64,000 bases of DNA from positions 62,001 to 126,000 of the forward strand of contig NZ_BMMP01000004.1 in assembly GCF_014645895.1 (NCBI RefSeq), written 5' to 3'. This DNA is from Streptomyces daqingensis (GTDB taxonomy: Bacteria > Actinomycetota > Actinomycetes > Streptomycetales > Streptomycetaceae). The notes beneath the pieces were generated by a model. It was not told the origin of the DNA. It ran no database searches and was given only the letters and a program-made list of their open reading frames with translations. The translations under genes and the position numbers were made by a program. Below, piece after piece: positions 26,698-35,009 of the stretch; within the stretch, counting starts at the first letter, position 1, and each line of letters starts with the position of its first letter.

Positions 26698-27840
26698 ATG
26701 CCCATGACCGACGACGGGGTTCCCGTTCACATCATCGGCGCCGGTCCCGGCGGGCTGGCCACGGCCGCCGCCCTGCACGAACGGGGCATCAGCGCCGTCG
26801 TACTGGAGAAGTCCTCCTCCGTCGCCGCCTCCTGGCGCACCCACTACGACCGGCTGCGGCTGCACACCACCCGGCGGTGGTCCGCCCTGCCCGGTCTGCC
26901 CATCCCCCGCTCCTACGGGCGCTGGGTCTCCCGCGAGGACTTCGTCCGCTACCTGGAGAGCTACGCCGAGCACCACGGCATCGAAGTGGCCACCGGAGTC
27001 GAGGTGGACACCGTCGAACGCGGTGACGACGGCTGGGTGCTGCACGCCAACGGCGGGCGCCGGCTGACGACGCCCGTGGCCGTCGTGGCGACCGGCTACA
27101 ACCACACCGCTCACCTCCCGTCCTGGCCGGGCCGCGAGAACTTCGACGGCGAGCTGCTGCACGCCTCGCGGTACCGCGACGGGAAGCCCTACGCGGGCAA
27201 GGACGTACTGGTCGCGGGCGTGGGCAACACCGGCGCGGAGATAGCCGTCGACCTCGCGGAGTCGGGTGCCGCACGGGTACGGCTCGCGGTGCGCACCGTC
27301 CCGCACATCGTCCGCCGCTCCACGCTGGGCTGGCCCGCACAGGCCAACGGGATCCTCTGCCGCCGCCTGCCGACGAGGATGGTGGACGCGCTCGCCGCCC
27401 GCATGGCCAAGGCGGCGGTGCCGGACCTGTCCGACTACGGGCTGCCGCGTCCCGAGACCGGCCTCTACACCCGGGCCCGCCAAGGCGCGATCCCGGTGCA
27501 GGACGTGGGGCTGATCAAGGCGGTGAAGACGGGGAGGGTCGAGCCCGTCGCCGCTGTCGAGTCGTTCGACGGTTCCAAGATCCAGCTCGCGGACGGCACG
27601 ACCGTCGGCCCGGACGTCGTCATAGCGGCGACGGGCTACCGGCGCGGCCTGGAGGACCTCGTCGGCGGGCTGGGCGTGCTCGACGAGCGGGGACGCCCCC
27701 TCGCGCACGGCGCCCGCACCCACCCGGACGCGCCGGGGCTGCACTTCATCGGCTACACCAACCCGCTCAGCGGGATGCTGCGCGAGCTGGCGATCGACTC
27801 CCGCAAGATCGCGCAGGCGATCCTCCGGGCGACCGCGTGA
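26698..27840 (+). CDS. Flavin-containing monooxygenase-like NAD(P)/FAD oxidoreductase
   Basis: 380-residue class B flavoprotein monooxygenase-like enzyme. The FAD site is IIGAGPGGLATA (residues 12-23) and the NADPH site is VAGVGNTGAEIA (about 172-183). GYRRGL near the end is the ATG motif region. The FMO fingerprint FxGxxxHxxxY/W reads as ENFDGELLHASRYR, a partial match. It could oxygenate sulphur, nitrogen or carbonyl substrates, or act as an indole-3-pyruvate YUC-like enzyme; sequence alone does not decide. The last 74 bases overlap the end of the convergent gene on the other strand. Confidence 0.85.
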   Translation: MPMTDDGVPVHIIGAGPGGLATAAALHERGISAVVLEKSSSVAASWRTHYDRLRLHTTRRWSALPGLPIPRSYGRWVSREDFVRYLESYAEHHGIEVATGVEVDTVERGDDGWVLHANGGRRLTTPVAVVATGYNHTAHLPSWPGRENFDGELLHASRYRDGKPYAGKDVLVAGVGNTGAEIAVDLAESGAARVRLAVRTVPHIVRRSTLGWPAQANGILCRRLPTRMVDALAARMAKAAVPDLSDYGLPRPETGLYTRARQGAIPVQDVGLIKAVKTGRVEPVAAVESFDGSKIQLADGTTVGPDVVIAATGYRRGLEDLVGGLGVLDERGRPLAHGARTHPDAPGLHFIGYTNPLSGMLRELAIDSRKIAQAILRATA

Positions 27841-28690
27841 CGGACTCCGCGTCCGGGCCGCCTGTGCCCGGGCCGCCGCTCCTCACGTGGACGTCCAGGC
27901 CGTCTACGTCCGGAGCGATCCCGGGCAGCAGCGTCAGCCGCTCGTCGTAGTCGCCGCCCCGCTCGCTCCGGTAGGGCAGCGGCTCCTCGTCCGGCAGTCC
28001 GCGCAGCCGCTCCCGAAGCCTGCGGGCGTACGCGCGATAGCCGGCCTCCGTCAGCCGGTCGGCGCCGTACACCGTGAAGGGCTCGTGCGGAGCCATGCCG
28101 GTGTACCAGAACGTGCCGTGCAGCAGCGGCCACAGCACATGGCGGATGTCGCCGTGGACGCCGCGCGGGCCGAAGCCGCTCTCCCGCGCCCCGGCCGAGG
28201 TGATCACGAGGGCGCGTCTGCCCGCGAGGCCGCCCTCCCCGTACCGCAGCGTGCGGCCGTCCTCGCCACGCAGCCCGAAGGCGAAGCCCTGTACGAGCAC
28301 GCGGTCCAGCCAGCCCTTCAGGATCGCGGGCGGGCCGAACCACCAGAGCGGAAAGTGCAGGATCAGGGTGTCCGCCCACGCGAGCTTCCGCTGCTCCTCG
28401 CGGACGTCCTCGCTCTGCCCGCCGTGCAGGTAGGCGCGTTCCTGCTCCGCGCCCACGGTGAGGCGCCCCTCCGCACCGCGTGACACGGCGGGCGGAGCGG
28501 ACCCGGGGGAGCCGGGCCGGGCGGGCGCGCGCACGTCGGAGGCGTCCAGCACCGCCTTCCAGCCCATCGCGTACAGGTCGGAGACGCGGCTCTCGTGGCC
28601 CGAGGCGGCGAGTTCGCTCAGGCCCTCGCGCATCAGGGAGGCGTTCAGGGAGCGCTGCTCGGGGTGGGCGAAAATCCAGAGAACCTTCAT
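27767..28690 (-). CDS. NAD(P)H:quinone oxidoreductase-like flavodoxin-fold protein
   Basis: 307-residue protein of the NQO/KefF/WrbA-like flavodoxin-fold group. It starts MKVLWIFAHPEQRSLNASL, the FMN/FAD phosphate loop. FPLWWFGPPAILKGWLDRV and TSAGARESGFGPRGVHGDI are typical of NAD(P)H dehydrogenase (quinone) family proteins. An acidic, Pro/Ala-rich insertion lies near 55-80. The C-terminal 45 residues are low-complexity and run 74 bases into the opposite gene, so the true stop may be the unusual part. It is divergent from the GlxA regulator at 28761 with a 70-nt gap, implying control by that regulator in response to an electrophile or quinone. Confidence 0.85.
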   Translation of the reverse strand: MKVLWIFAHPEQRSLNASLMREGLSELAASGHESRVSDLYAMGWKAVLDASDVRAPARPGSPGSAPPAVSRGAEGRLTVGAEQERAYLHGGQSEDVREEQRKLAWADTLILHFPLWWFGPPAILKGWLDRVLVQGFAFGLRGEDGRTLRYGEGGLAGRRALVITSAGARESGFGPRGVHGDIRHVLWPLLHGTFWYTGMAPHEPFTVYGADRLTEAGYRAYARRLRERLRGLPDEEPLPYRSERGGDYDERLTLLPGIAPDVDGLDVHVRSGGPGTGGPDAESVTRSPGGSPARSCGSRSPARAASR

Positions 28691-28721
28691 GCTCCGAGGG
28701 TGCTGGCCGCGCCCCGCACCG

Positions 28722-28760
28722 GCGAGTGGCCATATGGCCGGGTTGTGCAAGGATCTGGCC
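28722..28760. promoter_or_regulatory. Conserved promoter/operator element, copy A
   Basis: Covers GCGAGTGGCC, a four-base spacer, GGCC, then GTTGTGC and AGGATCTGGCC, ending directly at the regulator's ATG. GGCCATATGGCC (28728-28739) is a perfect 12-base palindrome. The same 39 bases occur with seven mismatches and identical spacing in front of the second GlxA gene (31262-31300). Confidence 0.7.
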
Positions 28761-29831
28761 ATGGAGAAGGGCACGCGGGACACGGCCGCCCTCGAAGGGA
28801 CCAGGACCGGCAGCGGGACGGACACCGGCCCCGCTCGGCCCGCGTTCGCACACGACGGCCGCCACAGGGTCGCCGTGCTGGTCAGGCCGGGCGTGATGCC
28901 CCTCGAACTCGGCCTGGTGCACCAGCTGTTCGGCGCGGCGCGGCACGCGGCGGACGGCCGGCCGCTGTACGAGGTGGTCACCTGCACGCCGTCCCCCGGG
29001 CTGCTCCGCACGAACGCGGACTTCCCCGTCCACGTGTCGCACGGGACCGGCGCCCTGGCCGAGGCGGAGACGGTGATCGTCCCGGCCACCCACGAGGAGG
29101 ACGAACCCGAGTGCGCCGGACGTCTCGGCGGCGCTCTCGCCGAAGCCCTCGGCCGTGTCCGACGCCCCGGTACGCGCGTGGCGTCCATCTGCACGGGCGC
29201 CTTCGTGCTGGCCGCGGCCGGCTGGCTGGACGGCAGGAGGGCGACGACGCACTGGAAGTCGGCCGGCCGCTTCCGGCGGCTCTTCCCCGCCGTCCGTCTC
29301 GACCCGGACGTCCTCTACACCGGGGAGGGCGATCTGTTCACCTCCGCCGGTGAGGCGGCGGGCATCGACCTGTGCCTCCACCTGATCCGCCTCGACCACG
29401 GGGCGGCCGTCGCCAACGACGTGGCGCGCTCCACCGTCGTACCGCCGCACCGCGAGGGCGGTCAGGCACAGTTCATCGCGGCTCCCGTCGCCCGGGGCGG
29501 GGGACGCTCCTCCACGGGCGAGGCCCGCGAGTGGGCCCTGCGGAACCTCGGCCGGCCCCTGTCGCTGCGTGAACTGGCGGGCGTCGGGTCCATGAGCGTA
29601 CGGACGTTCACGCGGCGCTTCCGCGAGGAGACGGGGCTCACGCCCGTCCAGTGGCTGACACGTCAACGCGTCGAGCGGGCACGGCAGTTGCTGGAGGAGA
29701 CGGACCTGCCCGTGGAACGGGTCGCCGCCGACGCGGGTTTCGGTACCGGCGCCTCGCTCCGCCAGCACATGCAGGCGGCCCTCGGCGTCTCCCCGCGCGC
29801 GTACCGGGCCACGTTCCGCGGGCCGCGCTGA
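28761..29831 (+). CDS. GlxA-family regulator (DJ-1/PfpI domain plus AraC helix-turn-helix)
   Basis: 356-residue transcription factor. Residues 30-205 are a DJ-1/PfpI-like amidotransferase fold (VAVLVRPGVMPLELGL, VASICTGAFVLAAAGWLDGR with the nucleophile-elbow cysteine). The C-terminal 110 residues are an AraC/XylS double helix-turn-helix (MSVRTFTRRFREETG, VAADAGFGTGASLRQHM). Such proteins usually activate genes for detoxification or catabolism in response to a small ligand. The ATG at 28761 was preferred to 28734 because the shared upstream element ends exactly there in both paralogues. It is divergent from the quinone-reductase-like gene. Confidence 0.88.
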   Translation: MEKGTRDTAALEGTRTGSGTDTGPARPAFAHDGRHRVAVLVRPGVMPLELGLVHQLFGAARHAADGRPLYEVVTCTPSPGLLRTNADFPVHVSHGTGALAEAETVIVPATHEEDEPECAGRLGGALAEALGRVRRPGTRVASICTGAFVLAAAGWLDGRRATTHWKSAGRFRRLFPAVRLDPDVLYTGEGDLFTSAGEAAGIDLCLHLIRLDHGAAVANDVARSTVVPPHREGGQAQFIAAPVARGGGRSSTGEAREWALRNLGRPLSLRELAGVGSMSVRTFTRRFREETGLTPVQWLTRQRVERARQLLEETDLPVERVAADAGFGTGASLRQHMQAALGVSPRAYRATFRGPR

Positions 29832-29847
29832 CCGGGTGGAGGGTCCG

Positions 29848-31230
29848 TCAGCGGACGTCCGGAGCAGGCTTCTTCCCCGCCCCGCCCGCAGCGCCGGCCG
29901 CCGCGCCGGCGCCCGGCCCGGCCGCTCCCCCGGGCCCGTCCTTCCGTATGACCAGCGCCATCAGCGCGGCCGTCGCGCACAGCGCTCCCGAGCCGATCCA
30001 CGCGACGTCGTAGCTCCCGAACGTGTCCCGCACCAGCCCGGCGAGGAACGCGACGACGGACGCGCCGATCTGGTGGGAGGCGAGGACCCAGCCGAAGACG
30101 ATCGCGCCGTTCCCCCCGAAGTGCGCGCGGCACAGAGCGATGGTCGGCGGCACGGTGGCGACCCAGTCGAGCCCGTAGAAGATGATGAAGAAGAGCATCG
30201 AGGGCTGCACGGACTGGGCGAACAGCATCGGCAGGAAGAGCAGCGAGATCCCGCGCAGCGCGTAGTAGACGGCCAGCAGCCGCCGGGGGTCGAACCGGTC
30301 GGTGAACCAGCCCGACGCGACGGTGCCCACCAGGTCGAAGACGCCGATGACGGCGAGCAGCGTGGCGGCGGCCGGTACGGGCATCCCGTGGTCGTGCGCG
30401 GCGGGCACGAAGTGGACGCCGACGAGACCGTTCGTCGAGGCCCCGCACACGGCGAAGGTCCCGGCGAGCAGCCAGAAGACCCTGGTCCGGGCGGCGTCGC
30501 GCAGCGCCCGCAGCGTCCGCCGGGCGGCTCCCGGGGGCGCGGGCGGCGGGCTGACGTACCCGGGGCCCGCCCCGTACGGACGCAGTCCGCAGTCCTCCGG
30601 CCTGTCGCGGAGCACCCACAGCACCAGCGGCACCACGGCGAGCGCGGCGAAGGCCACGGTCAGGGACGCCGCGCGCCACCCCGGCCCCTCGACGAGCAGC
30701 GCGACCAGCGGCAGGAACACGAGCTGCCCGGCCGCGGATCCGGCGGTGAGGATGCCGCTGACCAGTCCGCGCCGTTCGACGAACCAGCTTCCGGAGACGG
30801 TGGCGGCGAACGCCAGGGCCATCGATCCCGTCCCCAGCCCGACGAGGAACCCCCAGCAGAGCAGGAGCTGCCAGGTGGCGTCCATGAAGACGGTGAGGCC
30901 GCTCCCCGCGGCGATCAGCAGCAGGGCGCCGGAGACGATGCGGCGTATGCCGTAGCGCTCCATCAGCGCGGCCGAGAAGGGCGAAGTGAGCCCATAGAGC
31001 AGGACGTTGACGGAGACCGCCGAAGAGATGGTGCTGTGCGACCAGCCGAACTCCTCGTGCAGGGGGTCGATGAAGACGCTCGGGGTGGCGCGGAAACCCG
31101 CCGCTCCCACCAGCGCGACGAACGCGACGGCGGCGACCCACCAGGCGCGGTGGATGCGCGGAAGGCGCCGGCCGCGGGCAGGGCGGCCGTCCGGGCGGCC
31201 GGGGTCGGGGAGTCCGGTAGTCCGAGTCAC
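29848..31230 (-). CDS. MFS transporter
   Basis: 460-residue major facilitator with 12 hydrophobic helices and a monocarboxylate/oxalate-formate antiporter-like feel (WSHSTISSAVSVNVLLYGL, FGWVLASHQIGASVVAFLAG). The central loop and C-terminal tail are Pro/Ala/Gly-rich. It probably exports a drug or transports a small organic acid; direction is not readable. GTG at 31230 was chosen as start; it gives a 70-nt gap to the divergent regulator, identical to the gap in the neighbouring module, which supports both starts. Confidence 0.85.
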   Translation of the reverse strand: MTRTTGLPDPGRPDGRPARGRRLPRIHRAWWVAAVAFVALVGAAGFRATPSVFIDPLHEEFGWSHSTISSAVSVNVLLYGLTSPFSAALMERYGIRRIVSGALLLIAAGSGLTVFMDATWQLLLCWGFLVGLGTGSMALAFAATVSGSWFVERRGLVSGILTAGSAAGQLVFLPLVALLVEGPGWRAASLTVAFAALAVVPLVLWVLRDRPEDCGLRPYGAGPGYVSPPPAPPGAARRTLRALRDAARTRVFWLLAGTFAVCGASTNGLVGVHFVPAAHDHGMPVPAAATLLAVIGVFDLVGTVASGWFTDRFDPRRLLAVYYALRGISLLFLPMLFAQSVQPSMLFFIIFYGLDWVATVPPTIALCRAHFGGNGAIVFGWVLASHQIGASVVAFLAGLVRDTFGSYDVAWIGSGALCATAALMALVIRKDGPGGAAGPGAGAAAGAAGGAGKKPAPDVR

Positions 31231-31261
31231 GGAACCAGCGTGTGGTGTGGTGCCTCCGCGA

Positions 31262-31300
31262 GCGAGTGGCCCGAAGGCCATGTTGTGCGAGGATCGGGCC
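31262..31300. promoter_or_regulatory. Conserved promoter/operator element, copy B
   Basis: Matches copy A (28722-28760) at 32 of 39 positions: GCGAGTGGCC, spacer CGAA, GGCC, GTTGTGC, AGGATCGGGCC, then the ATG. The central GGCC-N4-GGCC is kept while the spacer changes, as expected for a protein-binding dyad. Confidence 0.7.
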
Positions 31301-32326
31301 ATGAGCGTCTTCCGCCGTCCGCACCGCCACCGTGTCGCCGTCCTCGTACGGAACGGCCTGCTGCCCATCGAACTCGGCATCCCGCACCGCCTGCTGGGCT
31401 GGTCCTGGGACGAGCGGGGCGAGCGGCTGTACGAGGTCGTCACCTGCGCGGTCCGGCCGGGCCCCGTGCGCACCGACGCGGACTTCACCGTCACCGTCGA
31501 GCACGGCCCGGAAGCGCTCGCCGAAGCCGACACCGTGATCGTCCCCGCCTCGCACGAACTCGACGACGCCTACGCCGGCGGACAGCTCGACGCCCCGCTG
31601 GCCGCCGCTCTGGCGCTCGTTCGCCCGGGGACCCGGATCGCGTCGATCTGCACGGGCGCGTTCGTGCTGGCGGCCGCCGGACTGCTCGACGGCAAGCGGG
31701 CCACGACGCACTGGGCGTCCTGCGAGCGGCTGCAGAGGATGCACCCGGCGGTCAAGGTCGATCCGGACGTGCTGTACGTCGCGGACGGCGACGTGCTCAC
31801 CTCGGCGGGAGTCGCGTCGGGCATCGACCTGTGCCTGCACATGGTGCGGGAGGACTTCGGCGCCGCGGTCGCCAACTCGGTCGCCCGGCGCACCGTCGTA
31901 CCGCCCCACCGGGACGGCGGGCAGGCACAGTTCATCGAGCGGCCGGTACCGGACGCGGAGACGAGTTCGACGGGCGCGGCGCGCGACTGGGCGCTGCGCC
32001 ACCTCGAACGGCCCATCGGACTGCGGGAGTTGGCGTCGAAGGAGTCGATGAGCGTACGGACGTTCACGCGGCGCTTCCGCGAGGAGGTGGGGACGAGCCC
32101 GCAGCAGTGGCTGACGCGGCAGCGCATCGAGCGGGCGCGCCATCTGCTGGAGAGCAGCCGGCTGCCGGTCGACGCGGTCGCCTCGGCGGCGGGCTTCGGC
32201 TCGGCGTCGTCGCTCCGCCTGCACTTCCAGTCGGCGCTGGGCGTCTCGCCGAGCACGTACCGGCGCACCTTCCGCGTGGGCGCGGGCGGCGCGCCTGGCC
32301 GGGACGCGCCGCCGGGCGGCGAGTGA
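31301..32326 (+). CDS. GlxA-family regulator, second copy
   Basis: 341-residue paralogue of the regulator at 28761. The DJ-1/PfpI domain has VAVLVRNGLLPIELGI and IASICTGAFVLAAAGLLDGK. The AraC domain has MSVRTFTRRFREEVG and VASAAGFGSASSLRLHF. Long identical stretches such as STVVPPHREGGQAQFI-type sequence (here RTVVPPHRDGGQAQFI) show common ancestry. It is divergent from the MFS gene with the same 70-nt arrangement. It probably binds its own and perhaps its sister's operator. Confidence 0.9.
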   Translation: MSVFRRPHRHRVAVLVRNGLLPIELGIPHRLLGWSWDERGERLYEVVTCAVRPGPVRTDADFTVTVEHGPEALAEADTVIVPASHELDDAYAGGQLDAPLAAALALVRPGTRIASICTGAFVLAAAGLLDGKRATTHWASCERLQRMHPAVKVDPDVLYVADGDVLTSAGVASGIDLCLHMVREDFGAAVANSVARRTVVPPHRDGGQAQFIERPVPDAETSSTGAARDWALRHLERPIGLRELASKESMSVRTFTRRFREEVGTSPQQWLTRQRIERARHLLESSRLPVDAVASAAGFGSASSLRLHFQSALGVSPSTYRRTFRVGAGGAPGRDAPPGGE

Positions 32327-32533
32327 GAAGGGAAGCCGCGCGGCACCCGGTCGTTCGTGCCCGGCGCCCACTCGCACCCGCGCCCGGCTCGCGGCGGCAG
32401 CCTGCCGCCACCGGTGCCGGCACTCCGTGGGGACCGGACCACGACCCGTACTCGCCGAGGAGCCGCGCGCCCCTCCTCGTCGTCCCCTCGCGAAGAATCG
32501 CTCACTCCAGGGCGATCAAGCGGACACGAAACG

Positions 32534-33160
32534 TCAACACCCGAGCCCGAAAAGGCTGTTCCCCCCGCTGATCCCGAATTGCCCCCGCGCCGGCCGCGAT
32601 ACGCCCGGGGCCGCCCCCTGCGGCACCCTGTCCGGCCTCACGCCCTTCGGCGGCCCGCCCGTCGGCCGCGCCGCGGCGGCCGCCTTCCCGGGCCCCACGG
32701 CCACGGCAGGCCGGCCCACCGTTCCCGTGGCGGCCACGGCGGAGGGGCGCTCCCGCTCGTCCGGGACGCGGTCGAGCTCGCACCAGATCCGCTTGCCCGC
32801 GCCTTCACGCTGCCACCCCCAACGGTCCGCGAGGCCCGAGACCAGCTCCAGGCCGCGCCCGTGGGTGTCGTCGCCGTCCGCGCGGCGCTGACGGGGAGGG
32901 ACGCTGCTCATGTCCGCCACCTCGACGCGCACCGCGCCCGGCGCCATGCGGCCGGGCAGCAGCATCCGGAGCACGGCCGGACCGCCCGCGTGCACCACGG
33001 CGTTGGTCACGAGCTCCGACACCAGCAGCAGCAACGTCTCCACCAGCTGCTCGTCGGCACCGACGCCGCATGCCGCCAGCCGCGACCTGGCCCACCTCCG
33101 TGCGCGTCCCACCTCCTCGGGGTCCGCCCCGATCTCCAACTGCACCTGAAGGACCTGCAC
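32534..33160 (-). CDS. RsbW-like ATP-binding protein (anti-sigma/phosphatase-type HATPase)
   Basis: 208-residue protein whose first 130 residues are a GHKL ATPase of the RsbW/SpoIIAB kind. The N-box is LLVSELVTNAVVHAGG, G1 is VRVEVADMSS and G2 is THGRGLELVSGLADRWG. Such kinases bind sigma factors or phosphorylate STAS antagonists. The remaining 75 residues are Pro/Ala/Gly-rich without a domain. A GTG at 33160 is taken as start; the ribosome site is weak. The STAS protein gene lies 494 bp upstream on the same strand, and an ECF sigma gene beyond it, suggesting a partner-switching module. Confidence 0.85.
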   Translation of the reverse strand: MQVLQVQLEIGADPEEVGRARRWARSRLAACGVGADEQLVETLLLLVSELVTNAVVHAGGPAVLRMLLPGRMAPGAVRVEVADMSSVPPRQRRADGDDTHGRGLELVSGLADRWGWQREGAGKRIWCELDRVPDERERPSAVAATGTVGRPAVAVGPGKAAAAARPTGGPPKGVRPDRVPQGAAPGVSRPARGQFGISGGNSLFGLGC

Positions 33161-33654
33161 CGCTCACACCGTCCGTACTGGCAAGCACATCGCCTCGCGT
33201 CTGCAAGGGGTCACGTTCCGTGAGCCCGATGGAGGACAGCATCGTCGACTCACACTCGGGCCAACAAGCGCTTCAGGCATATTCCGGCGCAAAGGAGTAG
33301 CGGTACTGCATACTGTGCGGCACCTGTTCAGACGGAGAGGAAGGCGTGCGCATCACGCCACACCGTCAACAATGCGGGCACCTGCGAATTCTCCGCATCC
33401 AACGGCGGTTATCGGAGCGGGACATCGCCTTCCGTCGGCCGCCGCGGGCAGGGACGGGCCCGGCCTTCCGGCAGCGCCCCGCCCCGGGAGGACGCGCGGC
33501 GGTGGCCACTTCCGCGGACGGACTCCGCGGGCGGTTCGGACGCCGCACCCGGCGGCGGTGACTCACCCGGGCCGAGTCGGCTCGCCAGGGAGTCGGGAGC
33601 GCGAGAGTGCGCTCAGGGCCGTTCAGGCCTTCGGGGTTCGACCGTCGAGGCCGG
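33161..33654. other. 494-bp region between RsbW-like and STAS genes
   Basis: No secure gene. Positions 33223-33345 are less GC-rich and probably contain a promoter (around GCATACTGT, 33308-33317). Possible short rightward frames exist, such as GTG 33346 to 33561 (71 codons, preceded by GGAGAGGAAGG, with one TTA codon), but codon bias is poor and the product is an arginine-rich low-complexity string. I do not call it. Confidence 0.5.
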
Positions 33655-34035
33655 TCAGGCCGAGAGAGGGCCGGCTGCGGCCCCCTGCTGGGTCGCCGCG
33701 CTCAGGTCGGGGTAGCAGTCGAAGAGGCGCCGCACACCGAGCGCCGCCAGCACGCGGTTGACGTGGGAGCCGTCCTCGGCGCCCCGCGCGGGCAGGATCA
33801 GCCTCAACTGACCGGCGCAGGAGCGCATCAGCCGGCGTGAGGCGATCAGCACGCCCACGCCGCTGGAGTCGCAGAAGAGCACTTCCGAGAGATCCAGAAC
33901 GAGGCTGCGCCGCCCGTCGGCCACCGCGTCGTGTACGTGCTGCCGTACCGCGGGCGAGGTGACGAGGTCCATCTCCCCTGATACCCGGAGGACGGCCCAC
34001 TCCCCCCGCTCCTCCTCCAACACCTTCAACGACAC
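33655..34035 (-). CDS. STAS-domain anti-sigma factor antagonist
   Basis: 126-residue SpoIIAA/RsbV-type protein. The phosphorylatable serine is in LFCDSSGVGVLIA (Asp-Ser-Ser-Gly-Val), with the flanking strand VLRVSGEMDLVTSP. Phosphorylated, it would release the partner kinase to hold its sigma factor; unphosphorylated, it would bind the kinase. The start is GTG at 34035 behind AAGGGGA. It is divergent from the ECF sigma gene with a 365-bp gap. The natural kinase candidate is the RsbW-like protein at 32534-33160. Confidence 0.9.
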   Translation of the reverse strand: MSLKVLEEERGEWAVLRVSGEMDLVTSPAVRQHVHDAVADGRRSLVLDLSEVLFCDSSGVGVLIASRRLMRSCAGQLRLILPARGAEDGSHVNRVLAALGVRRLFDCYPDLSAATQQGAAAGPLSA

Positions 34036-34400
34036 GTCTTCGCATCCCCTTCGCTCGAGTGGGACTCCGCCGCCTTACCGGAAGCTGTCCTTCCTGGTGC
34101 GGCTGCCCGTGCCCCCACGGTCAAAACGAGCCAATCACCAGACCCTAGGTGCTTGTCAGCCAGTTCTCCCCCGCAATAGTCGCAGTCATACCCGCAATTC
34201 TCCCTGGCAATTTCAGGTGTGATCGGGCAGCGACCGTACTTGAGACATATCGCAACGTGACGGGATCGACACCATCCGCGATCAGTACGAAGGCACATTG
34301 CCGCAAAGAGGCGTGCGTTGTCAGCCCCTCGCACTACATTCGAGGGGCCGAAGGGGGACAAGGCGGTTGCGAAGCGGCATCGAGTTGGCTGGGAGCCACC
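34036..34400. other. Divergent promoter region of STAS and sigma factor genes
   Basis: 365 bp, noticeably AT-richer than the window average between about 34130 and 34330, as expected for active promoters. Contains the hairpin GCCCCTCG/CGAGGGGC at 34324-34348. No specific sigma consensus could be assigned with confidence. Confidence 0.55.
34324..34348. promoter_or_regulatory. Inverted repeat upstream of ECF sigma gene
   Basis: GCCCCTCG (34324-34331) and CGAGGGGC (34341-34348) around a nine-base loop, 53-77 bp upstream of the sigma start. Could be an operator or leader hairpin. Confidence 0.4.
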
Positions 34401-35009
34401 ATGGCGAATGACACACCACCGCACTGGGACCGGAAGATGCAGCAGCGGCTGGCCCGTGGTGAGGCAGCCGCGCTGGGCGAGTTGTACGACCGTTTCGCTT
34501 CGCTCGTGCACAGTCTCTCGCACCGGGTGCTCGACGACGAGTCCGCAGCCGACCGGACCACACGCGACGTCTTCGGCTACATCTGGGAGAACCCGCAGGC
34601 CTACGACCCGAAGAGCGGCCCGATGCGCTCCTGGATAGCGGAGGTGACGCAGCGGACGGCGGCCGGGCGGCTGCGTGAGCAGCACCGCGAGGAGGGGCCG
34701 CAGTCCCCCGGGCACCACGAGCGGACGGAGGAGAAGGTGCGGGCCGCGTCCACCGCCGCCCGGGCCGACTACATCGTCACCTCGATGCCCGCCTCGCTCC
34801 GCGCGGCCCTGGAGCTGACGTACTTCCAGCGCCGCGACTACCGCCAGGCGGCACGGCAGCTGGGCGTCACCGACGACGAGGCGAGACGGCGGCTCCGTCT
34901 CGGCCTGCAGTTGCTCTCCTCGGCGTCCATCCGGCCGCTGCCCTCGCAGCCGCACGGCGGGGGCGTCCCCTGTGAGAGGGCCGGACGAGCAAGGCGGCGG
35001 AGCCGGTGA
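34401..35009 (+). CDS. ECF-type RNA polymerase sigma factor
   Basis: 202-residue group IV sigma factor. The region 2 signature is AALGELYDRFASLVHSLSHRVL through RDVFGYIWENPQAYDP (residues about 20-70). The region 4 helix-turn-helix is MPASLRAALELTYFQRRDYR then QAARQLGVTDDEARRRL (about 128-172). The tail is basic. The ATG at 34401 lies after GGGAGCCACC. The stop is 38 bases inside the following anti-sigma-like gene, giving tight coupling. Similar sigma/MDMPI-type pairs are widespread in Streptomyces; target genes unknown. Confidence 0.88.
   Translation: MANDTPPHWDRKMQQRLARGEAAALGELYDRFASLVHSLSHRVLDDESAADRTTRDVFGYIWENPQAYDPKSGPMRSWIAEVTQRTAAGRLREQHREEGPQSPGHHERTEEKVRAASTAARADYIVTSMPASLRAALELTYFQRRDYRQAARQLGVTDDEARRRLRLGLQLLSSASIRPLPSQPHGGGVPCERAGRARRRSR

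Noticed and set aside
32327..32533. Short gene between the second GlxA regulator and the RsbW-like gene
   Set aside because: No frame with plausible codon bias or ribosome site; treated as intergenic.
33346..33561. 71-codon frame with a fair ribosome site
   Set aside because: Arginine-rich low-complexity product, mixed third-position usage, no known domain.
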